21,978 nucleotides of DNA from Actinomycetes bacterium (GTDB lineage Bacteria > Actinomycetota > Actinomycetes > Actinomycetales > Microbacteriaceae). Shown piece by piece: positions 16,692 to 21,978 of this stretch (positions are counted from its first letter, which is position 1; every line of letters begins with the position of its first letter). A program made the position numbers and the translations under genes. The stretch is from positions 1-21,978 of the forward strand of contig JAEXHA010000012.1 in NCBI GenBank assembly GCA_023450335.1. The letters run 5' to 3'. The notes beneath the pieces were generated by a model that did not search any database, had not been told where the DNA came from, and saw nothing but the letters and a program-made list of their open reading frames with translations.

Positions 16692-17693
16692 TTACGGGAT
16701 GATCACCGTGTCGAGGTCGGGCTCGGTGTCCATGAAGTCGTACTTCAGGGCGAGGTCGCTCAGGTCGATCAGCACCTGCGGGTCGATGTCGGCCGACAGT
16801 CGCTCAAGGCGCAGGTCGAGGGCTGCGGCCTCGGGGAGCGGGGTCAGCTCGGCGATCGCGGCGGCCAGGCCCGCACGGTCGTCGTTGGCGGCATCGAGGG
16901 TCTCGCCCAGGGCGGCGCGCCACTTCTCGAGCGTCTCCGCGTCCTCCGCGACGGCGCCCGAGGTGAACGTGACCATCGTGGGCAGGCCCGGGATGATGTT
17001 CTGGTTCGGGTAGCCGAGGACCGAGTACTTCTCCGGGTCGGCGATGGCCGCCGACATGAACGGCTCGGGGATCCACACCGCGTCGACGTTGTTGCTGTCG
17101 AGCTGTGCGAGGGCGTCGGCGAACCCGATCTCGATGAAGTTCACCGCGCTGGGGTCACCGCCGTCCTTCGCGACCGACTCCATGATGGTGAGGTCGCCCT
17201 GCGTGTTGACGGCGTTGACCGACACACGCTTGCCTTCGAGGTCCGACCAGCTGTCGATGCCGTCGCCGGCACGGGTGACGATCGCGTTGATGTCGTCGCC
17301 CTCCTCGAGCGAGAACGAGTAGCCCGTGGCGACGCGCACGTCGACTCCCTGGCTGGAGGCGACCAGCACCGAGAGCGGGTTGCCGACGCCGAAGTCGAGC
17401 TGACCGGTCGAGACGGCCGGCAGCATGGCGGCGCCGCCCTCCTGGATGGTCACCTCCACGTCGAGGCCGTGCTTCTCGAAGATGCCCTCGTTGATGCCGT
17501 ACGTCACGGCAGCCGACGGGGCGATGGCCAGCAGGCCGACGTTGATCTCGGTGAGCTCGTCGGTCGTGCCGGGGTCGGTGTCGCCGGTGGGATCCGGGTC
17601 GCCGCTGGGCGAACCGGACGTGCACGCGGAGAGCAGGAGCACACCGGCGGTGGCCAGGGCCGCCAGTGAGGTGAAGCGGGTACGTCGTGACAT
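16692..17693 (-). CDS. NitT/TauT-type substrate-binding lipoprotein (NMT1/SsuA-like)
   Basis: The product is 333 aa. A signal peptide ends in lipobox LSAC with Cys24 as anchor, followed by a Gly/Asp/Pro/Thr-rich linker. The mature part opens with 'EINVGLLAIAPSAAVTYGINEGIFEKHGLDVE' (part). It also has 'STGQLDFGVGNPLSVL', 'DLEGKRVSVNAVNTQGD' and 'LDSNNVDAVWIPEPF', all typical of the sulfonate/nitrate/pyrimidine/aromatic-acid binding family. The start is ATG 17693, with AAAGGAG at 17708-17702 eight bases upstream; a longer upstream frame has no such site and lacks a leading signal peptide. It delivers a small anion to the permease pair at 13407-15064. The ligand is unknown, but the co-transcribed ligase suggests a carboxylate. 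Confidence 0.92.
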   Translation of the reverse strand: MSRRTRFTSLAALATAGVLLLSACTSGSPSGDPDPTGDTDPGTTDELTEINVGLLAIAPSAAVTYGINEGIFEKHGLDVEVTIQEGGAAMLPAVSTGQLDFGVGNPLSVLVASSQGVDVRVATGYSFSLEEGDDINAIVTRAGDGIDSWSDLEGKRVSVNAVNTQGDLTIMESVAKDGGDPSAVNFIEIGFADALAQLDSNNVDAVWIPEPFMSAAIADPEKYSVLGYPNQNIIPGLPTMVTFTSGAVAEDAETLEKWRAALGETLDAANDDRAGLAAAIAELTPLPEAAALDLRLERLSADIDPQVLIDLSDLALKYDFMDTEPDLDTVIIP

Positions 17694-17763
17694 TTCAGTG
17701 ACTCCTTTGTAACTGCGGGTGGTTGCTGTGCGATGTTCAGTTGTGGGAAGCCTGCGTTTCGGG

Positions 17764-18216
17764 TCAGGCGTAGAAGCGGTACAGGCCACGGGCGACCACG
17801 GCCGGCTTGGTGCCGCCGTCGATCTCGATGGTCTGGTCGACGGTGAACTGGTAGCCGCCGGGCACCTCGGTCACCTCCGTGATCACGGCCCCGCCGCGCA
17901 CGCGGTCGCCGACCTTGACCGGCGATACGAAGCGGACCTTGTCCAGACCGTAGTTGACCTTGGTCGTGACGCCCTCGAGGTCGAACAGCTCCGACCAGAA
18001 CTTGACCGTCAGCGACAGCGACAGGAAGCCGTGCGCGATGGGACCGCCGAAGGGACCGTCCTTGGCGCGCTCGGGATCCACGTGGATCCACTGGTGGTCG
18101 TCGGTGGCATCGGCGAACAGGTTCACGCGATCCTGCGTGACCTCGGTCCAGTCGGTGAACCCGAGGTCGGTGCCGGCGAGGTTCGCGGCGTCAGCGTATG
18201 CGGCGGTGGTGGTCAT
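17764..18216 (-). CDS. MaoC/NodN-type (R)-enoyl-CoA hydratase
   Basis: The product is 150 aa with a single hot-dog domain. The hydratase-2 motif appears as 'FADATDDHQWIHVDPERAK', giving Asp40 and His45 as the catalytic pair. The 'HQW' in place of the usual 'x-N-P' is the NodN-like variant. 'IAHGFLSLSL' is the second family marker. Such proteins add water to trans-2-enoyl-CoA to give (3R)-hydroxyacyl-CoA. It lies between the acyl-CoA dehydrogenase and the binding-protein gene, with AAAGG just before the start. With the dehydrogenase and the MFE-2-like SDR it forms a coherent oxidation sequence. A non-hydratase role is possible, since NodN relatives are poorly defined. Confidence 0.87.
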   Translation of the reverse strand: MTTTAAYADAANLAGTDLGFTDWTEVTQDRVNLFADATDDHQWIHVDPERAKDGPFGGPIAHGFLSLSLTVKFWSELFDLEGVTTKVNYGLDKVRFVSPVKVGDRVRGGAVITEVTEVPGGYQFTVDQTIEIDGGTKPAVVARGLYRFYA

Positions 18217-18231
18217 GTGCGGCCTTTCGTG

Positions 18232-19419
18232 TCAGACGAACGCGGCCACGCCGGTCAGGGCGCGTCCGACGATGAGGGAGTTGATCTCGTGGGTGCCTTC
18301 GTAGGAGTAGACGGCTTCGGCATCGGCGAAGAACCGGGCGACATCGTGCTCGAGGAGGATGCCGTTGCCGCCGAGCACCTCGCGACCCAGCGCCACCGTC
18401 TCACGGGCCAACCGCGCGGTGGTCATCTTGGCCAGTGCGGAGTTCGTGTCGCTGTAGTCCCCGGCATCCTGCCGCTGCGACAGCTGCACGGCCATGCCCA
18501 GTGAGGCGACGGCGCTTCCGAGCATGCGGGCGAGCTTCTCCTGCACGAGCTGGAAGCCGCCGACGGGGCGGCCGAACTGCTCGCGCGTGCGGACATAACG
18601 CACTGCGGCCTCGAGCGCGCCGGCCTGCAGGCCCGCCGCGATCCACGCGACGTCCGAGCGCATCGTGCGCAGGATCTGCGACACGTCGCGCCACGAGTTC
18701 ACGTTCTGCAGTCGGTGCGTCTCGGGCACGCGCACGTCGTCGAGCGTGATGACGGCGTTCTGCATGGGACGCAGCGACACCTTGCCGGTGATGGTCTCCA
18801 GGTGCACTCCGGCGGCCGCGCGGTCGACGAGGAAGAGCTTGATCTCGCCGTCGGCCGTGTCACGGGCGAAGACGGCGAGGGTGTCGGCGGTGTCGGCGCC
18901 GCCGATCCAGCGTTTGCGGCCCGACAGCACCCATTCGGCGCCGTCGCGGCGCGCGGTGGTGGCGAGGCCCCCGGCGATGTCCGAGCCGTGGTCGGGCTCG
19001 GTGAGCGCGAACACGCCGGTCAGTGCGAACGAGCGCACGAGCGGATCGAGCTCGGCGACCTGTGCCGGCGACCCACCCAGCCGCACGGCGGCGCGGAACA
19101 GCCCCGACTGGGCGTTGTAGAGCGTGGCGACCGAGACGTCGGCGCGGGCGAGCACGTAGTTGCGGAATCCGCTGAACATCGACGAGGCCGCCTCTTCGGC
19201 GCTCACTCCCTCGGGAGCCATCAGGTTCAGCGGCACCAGTGCCTCGAGCACGGCGCCGGGCATCGTCGCCGTTTCCCAGGCGTCGCGCATGAGCGGAGTG
19301 ATCTCGCGCTCGAGCGTGGCGGCGAGGCCCGCCAGGACGGTGCGTGCGCCGGCGCTGAGATGGGTCTGCGCGTAGCCGTACGGGTCGAGGCCGATCGCGT
19401 CGTCGAAGGTCAGGGTCAT
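18232..19419 (-). CDS. Acyl-CoA dehydrogenase, glutaryl-CoA-dehydrogenase-like active site
   Basis: The product is 395 aa from ATG 19419; a GTG three bases earlier is possible. Its first base overlaps the amidohydrolase stop. Visible elements are the FAD/substrate region 'GVFALTEPDHGSDIAGG', 'GRKRWIGGA', the Arg-rich segment 'VRTREQFGRPVGGFQLVQEKLARM' (part) and 'LGGNGILLEHDVARFFADAE' (part). The catalytic base is Glu374 in 'YSYEGTHEINSLIVGRA', the position used in short-chain, glutaryl- and benzylsuccinyl-CoA type enzymes. It would introduce a 2,3 double bond in an acyl-CoA, passing electrons to ETF (not encoded here). The 'ARADVSVATLYNAQSGL' segment differs from that of true glutaryl-CoA dehydrogenase, so the substrate is probably another acyl-CoA. 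Confidence 0.92.
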   Translation of the reverse strand: MTLTFDDAIGLDPYGYAQTHLSAGARTVLAGLAATLEREITPLMRDAWETATMPGAVLEALVPLNLMAPEGVSAEEAASSMFSGFRNYVLARADVSVATLYNAQSGLFRAAVRLGGSPAQVAELDPLVRSFALTGVFALTEPDHGSDIAGGLATTARRDGAEWVLSGRKRWIGGADTADTLAVFARDTADGEIKLFLVDRAAAGVHLETITGKVSLRPMQNAVITLDDVRVPETHRLQNVNSWRDVSQILRTMRSDVAWIAAGLQAGALEAAVRYVRTREQFGRPVGGFQLVQEKLARMLGSAVASLGMAVQLSQRQDAGDYSDTNSALAKMTTARLARETVALGREVLGGNGILLEHDVARFFADAEAVYSYEGTHEINSLIVGRALTGVAAFV

Positions 19420-20309
19420 CACGCGCCCCCGAGGCCGAGCAGTCGGGCGGCGTTGTCCTTGAGGATGCCGGGGAGGACCTCCGGCTTGAACAGCTCAGCC
19501 GCCGTCGCATCGCGCTGCCACCGGTCGGGGGTCAGCAGCGGGAAGTCCGAGCCGAACAGCACACGACGCTTGAGGTACGAGTTCGCGGCGCGCACGAGCG
19601 CGGCGGGGAAGTACTTGGGACTCCATCCCGACAGGTCGATCCACGTGTTGTGCTTGTGTGTCGCGACCGACAGCGCCTCGTCCTGCCAGGGCACGGACGG
19701 GTGGGCCATGATGATCTGCAGGTCGGGGAAGTCGGCGGCGACGCCGTCCAGCAGCATTGGGTTGGACAGCGCGAGGCGGAAGCCGCGGCCGCCGGGCATA
19801 CCGGCGCCGATCCCCGTCTGGCCGGTGTGGAACAGTGCCGTGACCCCGGCATCCTGCAGCACCGAATACAGGTCGTAGTGCTGCGGGTCGCTCGGGTCGA
19901 AACCCTGCACCGTGGGGTGGAACTTGAACCCCCGCACGCCGTGGTCGTCGATGAGGCGCCGGGCGCGGTCGATGGCATCGTCGCGACGCGGGTCGACCGA
20001 GCCGAACGGAATCAGCACGTCGTTGTTGCGTGCCGCGCCTTCGGCGATCTCTTCGCTCGAGAGCGGGGGATGCTGCAGCTGCGTCTGCGCATCGACGGTG
20101 AACACGACTGCCGCCATCTTCCGCTCGCGATAGTACGCCGCGACGCTGTCGAGGTCGGGGCGCGGACCGTCGGCCGAGAAGTACTTCGAAGCCGCCTCCG
20201 ACAGGTCGGCCGGCAGCGACGAGTGGCCGTGCGGATCGACCTCGATGTGCACGTGCACATCGATCGCGGTGAGGGCGTCGAGGTCGATCGCCGGTTCGTA
20301 GCGGGTCAT
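19419..20309 (-). CDS. Amidohydrolase family protein (COG2159, ACMSD-like)
   Basis: The product is 296 aa. The metal-site motifs are in order: 'IDVHVHIE' (His19, His21), 'GFKFHPTVQGF', 'LFHTGQTG' (His161), 'IIMAHPSVPW' (His203) and 'LFGSDFPLLTP' (Asp255). This set is typical of the COG2159 group, whose members include decarboxylases of aromatic acids (aminocarboxymuconate-semialdehyde and gamma-resorcylate type) and C-C or ester hydrolases. Placement beside CoA-dependent oxidation genes suggests hydrolytic opening or decarboxylation of a ring-derived intermediate (inference). No good ribosome-binding site precedes the ATG; the gap from the SDR gene is 78 bases with no clear promoter. Confidence 0.88.
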   Translation of the reverse strand: MTRYEPAIDLDALTAIDVHVHIEVDPHGHSSLPADLSEAASKYFSADGPRPDLDSVAAYYRERKMAAVVFTVDAQTQLQHPPLSSEEIAEGAARNNDVLIPFGSVDPRRDDAIDRARRLIDDHGVRGFKFHPTVQGFDPSDPQHYDLYSVLQDAGVTALFHTGQTGIGAGMPGGRGFRLALSNPMLLDGVAADFPDLQIIMAHPSVPWQDEALSVATHKHNTWIDLSGWSPKYFPAALVRAANSYLKRRVLFGSDFPLLTPDRWQRDATAAELFKPEVLPGILKDNAARLLGLGGA

Positions 20310-20373
20310 GGTTTCGGGTGCTGGAGCTTCTGGTCGGGGCGGGCGGGGTTCGGGGTGGTCGGTGTCTGGACGA

Positions 20374-20396
20374 TCAGCGCTGGTCGGTCAGCGCTG
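20374..20396. repeat. Two copies of an 8-bp palindrome at the SDR stop
   Basis: CAGCGCTG occurs at 20375-20382 and 20389-20396 as part of a 9-bp direct repeat (TCAGCGCTG) 14 bases apart. One copy contains the SDR stop codon. It could be a protein-binding or RNA-processing site, or chance. Confidence 0.3.
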
Positions 20397-21305
20397 CAGG
20401 TCGTCGGGCAGCGGCGGGAACTTCTCGCCGATCGACTGGGTGTGGCCGCCGATGACGTCGGCACCGCGTTCGACCAGGGCGTCGTAGGTCCAACCGCCGT
20501 CGCGGTACTCGGTGGTGGCGGCCTCGGGGTGCGACCACACTTGCAGGCGGTCGCCGCCGATGCCGATGGCCTGACCGGTGATGGTCGCCGCCGCGTCCGA
20601 GGCGAGGTAGGCGATGAGGCCGGCGACGTCGGCCGCGGTGCCGAAGCCGAGGTCGTGGCGGAAGAACGGCGGCATGGCCTCGCCCTTCTCGTCGGCCTCG
20701 ACGGCGGCGGCGAAGTAGGGGACGGTCGCGGTCATCGCGGTGGCGGCCACGGGAATGACGGCGTTGGCGGTGATGCCGGCCTTCTTCAGCTCGAGCGCCC
20801 ACGTGCGCACCATGCCGACGATGCCGGCCTTGGCGGCGGCGTAGTTGGTCTGGCCGAAGTTGCCGCGCTGACCGGTGGGCGAGCCGATCGTGATGATGCG
20901 GCCGGCGATCTGGTTCTCGCGCATATAGGTGGCGGCCGCGCGCACGGTGGTGAACGTGCCGCGCAGGTGCACGCCGATGACGGTGTCGAAGTCGTCGTCG
21001 CTCATCTTCCACAGCACGGTGTCGCGCAGCACGCCGGCGTTGGTGACGAGGATGTCGAGCCGGCCGAACGTGTCCACGGCGGTCTGGACGAGCTTCTCGG
21101 CGGTCTCGGTCGGGCCGACGGGGGCCACGACGGCGACAGCGCGTCCGCCGGCGTCGGTGATGGATGCCACGGCGGCGGCCGCAGTGGCGTCGTCGACGTC
21201 GTTGATCACGACCGCCGCGCCCTGGCGGGCGAGCTCCTGCGCGTAGGCGAGACCGAGGCCGCGGCCCGATCCGGTGACGATGGCGACTTTGCCGTCGAGG
21301 CTCAT
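20388..21305 (-). CDS. SDR dehydrogenase, MFE-2-like (3R)-hydroxyacyl-CoA dehydrogenase type
   Basis: The product is 305 aa from ATG 21305, chosen because AAGGAG lies six bases upstream; an upstream GTG at 21320 would overlap that site. The Rossmann motif TGSGRGLG (11-18), Asp36 after the second strand (suggests NAD over NADP), 'NAG' (89-91), Ser142, Tyr155 and Lys159 form a complete SDR active site. The long C-terminal tail with 'ITGQAIGIGGDRLQVWSHPE' (part) and 'DGGWTYDALVE' resembles the dehydrogenase domain of peroxisomal multifunctional enzyme type 2, which oxidises (3R)-hydroxyacyl-CoA. That stereochemistry matches the MaoC-type hydratase in the operon. It is the first gene of the long minus-strand run. 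Confidence 0.9.
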   Translation of the reverse strand: MSLDGKVAIVTGSGRGLGLAYAQELARQGAAVVINDVDDATAAAAVASITDAGGRAVAVVAPVGPTETAEKLVQTAVDTFGRLDILVTNAGVLRDTVLWKMSDDDFDTVIGVHLRGTFTTVRAAATYMRENQIAGRIITIGSPTGQRGNFGQTNYAAAKAGIVGMVRTWALELKKAGITANAVIPVAATAMTATVPYFAAAVEADEKGEAMPPFFRHDLGFGTAADVAGLIAYLASDAAATITGQAIGIGGDRLQVWSHPEAATTEYRDGGWTYDALVERGADVIGGHTQSIGEKFPPLPDDLQR

Positions 21306-21334
21306 TGAGTGCTCCTTCACACGTGTTGCCCCTC

Positions 21335-21363
21335 ATTGAAGTGCACATAGTTGAAGTTGTCAA
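21335..21363 (-). promoter_or_regulatory. Promoter of the SDR-led catabolic operon
   Basis: On the minus strand a consensus TTGACA (21363-21358) and TTCAAT (21340-21335) are spaced by exactly 17 bases, giving a start near 21328 and a leader of about 23 bases that contains AAGGAG. It is the best -35 box seen in the window. Confidence 0.65.
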
Positions 21364-21379
21364 TGGTTTTTGATTTCAA
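21336..21379. promoter_or_regulatory. TTGA/TCAA operator region between SDR and MarR genes
   Basis: The divergent gap holds TTGAAGT at 21336 and again at 21351, the dyad TTGA-N5-TCAA at 21351-21363 and the dyad TTGA-TT-TCAA at 21370-21379. The first sites overlap the -10 and -35 of the SDR promoter. Short TTGA/TCAA-type dyads are a frequent MarR-family target, so the adjacent MarR protein probably binds here and controls both genes. Confidence 0.5.
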
Positions 21380-21402
21380 ACAACTGCCCTAGGATGAGTG
21401 CC

Positions 21403-21894
21403 ATGTCGAGGACGACACGAATGCGCGCGTCGGTGCTTCCGGCGTCGGCGGAGGACCGCCTCTGGCAGTCTTCGGTCGGCGGAGGTCTGAGCTTCGTCTT
21501 GGCACGGGCCAACGCCGTGTCGCTGGCCGGCGTGCACGCCGCCCTGGCCGAGCACGGTCTGCGGGTGCGGCAGTATTCGGTGCTGGCGATCGCCGCCGGG
21601 GGGCTGCGGCCTTCGCAGCGCGAACTGTCGGATTTCCTGCGGCTCGACCCGAGTCAGATCGTGGCCGTGGTCGACCACCTCGAGGCGCGCGACCTCGTGC
21701 GCCGCGAGCCCGATCCGAACGACCGACGTGCCAAGGTCGTCGTGGCCACCGACGCAGGACAGGCGCTGTACCGCCGCGCGCAAGCCGCCGCCGAGCGCGC
21801 CGACCATGAGTTCCTCGCCCGGCTCGACGCCGCCGAGGTCGCCGCCCTCGCCCCCGCCCTCCGCAAACTGGCCTGGGCCCCCGCCGTCGACTGA
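21403..21894 (+). CDS. MarR-family transcriptional regulator
   Basis: The product is 163 aa from ATG 21403, with AGGA eight bases upstream; ATG 21394 is an alternative. The winged helix-turn-helix is clear: 'LRPSQRELSDFLRLDPSQIVAVVDHLEARDLV' (given in part, about 68-99) with the recognition helix in 'DPSQIVAVVDHLEARD', then the wing 'REPDPNDRRAKVVVATDAG'. Terminal helices form the dimer interface. MarR proteins usually repress adjacent genes and release DNA on binding a phenolic, aromatic acid or CoA ester. Being divergent from the SDR-led operon it is the most probable local regulator. Confidence 0.92.
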   Translation: MSRTTRMRASVLPASAEDRLWQSSVGGGLSFVLARANAVSLAGVHAALAEHGLRVRQYSVLAIAAGGLRPSQRELSDFLRLDPSQIVAVVDHLEARDLVRREPDPNDRRAKVVVATDAGQALYRRAQAAAERADHEFLARLDAAEVAALAPALRKLAWAPAVD

Positions 21895-21897
21895 CCC

Positions 21898-21930
21898 GCG
21901 GGCGGGCCCTCGCCCGCGCTCGCCCGCGCT
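21898..21930. terminator. GC hairpin and 10-bp tandem repeat after the MarR gene
   Basis: GCGGGCG (21898-21904) pairs with CGCCCGC (21911-21917) across a 6-base loop just after the MarR stop. CGCCCGCGCT is repeated exactly at 21911-21920 and 21921-21930, giving an alternative partner for the stem. A short TTCCCTT follows. It is probably a terminator. From 21931 to the window end I see no gene. Confidence 0.45.
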
Positions 21931-21978
21931 TCCCTTCGCCGAGCCGCCTACCTTTATCCGAGCCGCCCAGCTGTGGAC

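Noticed and set aside
17694..17789. Longer start for the NitT/TauT binding protein
   Set aside because: It would place about 32 non-signal residues before the signal peptide and overlap the MaoC stop; AAAGGAG supports ATG 17693.

Overview
This is a GC-rich window with very short intergenic gaps, frequent ATGA stop/start overlaps and lipoprotein binding proteins. Together with an HtaA-type haem-binding domain this points to an actinobacterium, probably in or near Microbacteriaceae (inference; no rRNA or marker gene is present). There are no tRNA or rRNA genes, no insertion sequences and no CRISPR array. No stretch of more than about 100 bases lacks a gene.

Layout. (1) Positions 1-4268, plus strand: the end of one and all of a second 2-hydroxyacyl-CoA dehydratase/benzoyl-CoA reductase-like subunit, an MFS exporter, a small HtaA-domain protein and a PaaX-family repressor. 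(2) 4265-5374, plus: a lipoprotein binding protein with its own promoter and an operator-like palindrome. (3) A strong shared hairpin at 5385-5421 separates it from a converging minus-strand unit. Read in its own direction, that unit is a two-domain permease, its ATPase, a cytochrome P450 coupled to the ATPase, and a decayed CapA-like remnant. A second, related P450 lies just upstream of the permease promoter. (4) 11331-21305, minus: a ten-gene, tightly packed run. In transcription order it is SDR dehydrogenase, amidohydrolase, acyl-CoA dehydrogenase, MaoC/NodN hydratase, NitT/TauT-type binding protein, CoA ligase, two permeases, ATPase and a Bcr/CflA exporter. (5) A MarR-family regulator is divergent from the SDR gene, with a TTGA/TCAA-rich operator region between them.

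How the parts may work together. The window reads as an accessory catabolic island for a carboxylic acid, probably cyclic or aromatic-derived. Two unrelated ABC importers bring substrate in. A CoA ligase activates it. An acyl-CoA dehydrogenase, an (R)-type hydratase and an MFE-2-like dehydrogenase form a beta-oxidation-like sequence. A COG2159 amidohydrolase may cleave or decarboxylate a ring product. The P450 pair oxidises the substrate or an intermediate, and MarR and PaaX regulators, families that often sense aromatic acids or their CoA esters, control the set. The substrate cannot be read from the sequence.

The most unusual points are these. Both P450s lack the I-helix acid-alcohol pair and have no ferredoxin nearby. 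The dehydratase/reductase-like protein has almost no cysteines. The 'iron-type' binding protein lacks the ferric-binding tyrosine pair. The haem-binding HtaA domain has no export signal and sits in the same island as the P450s.
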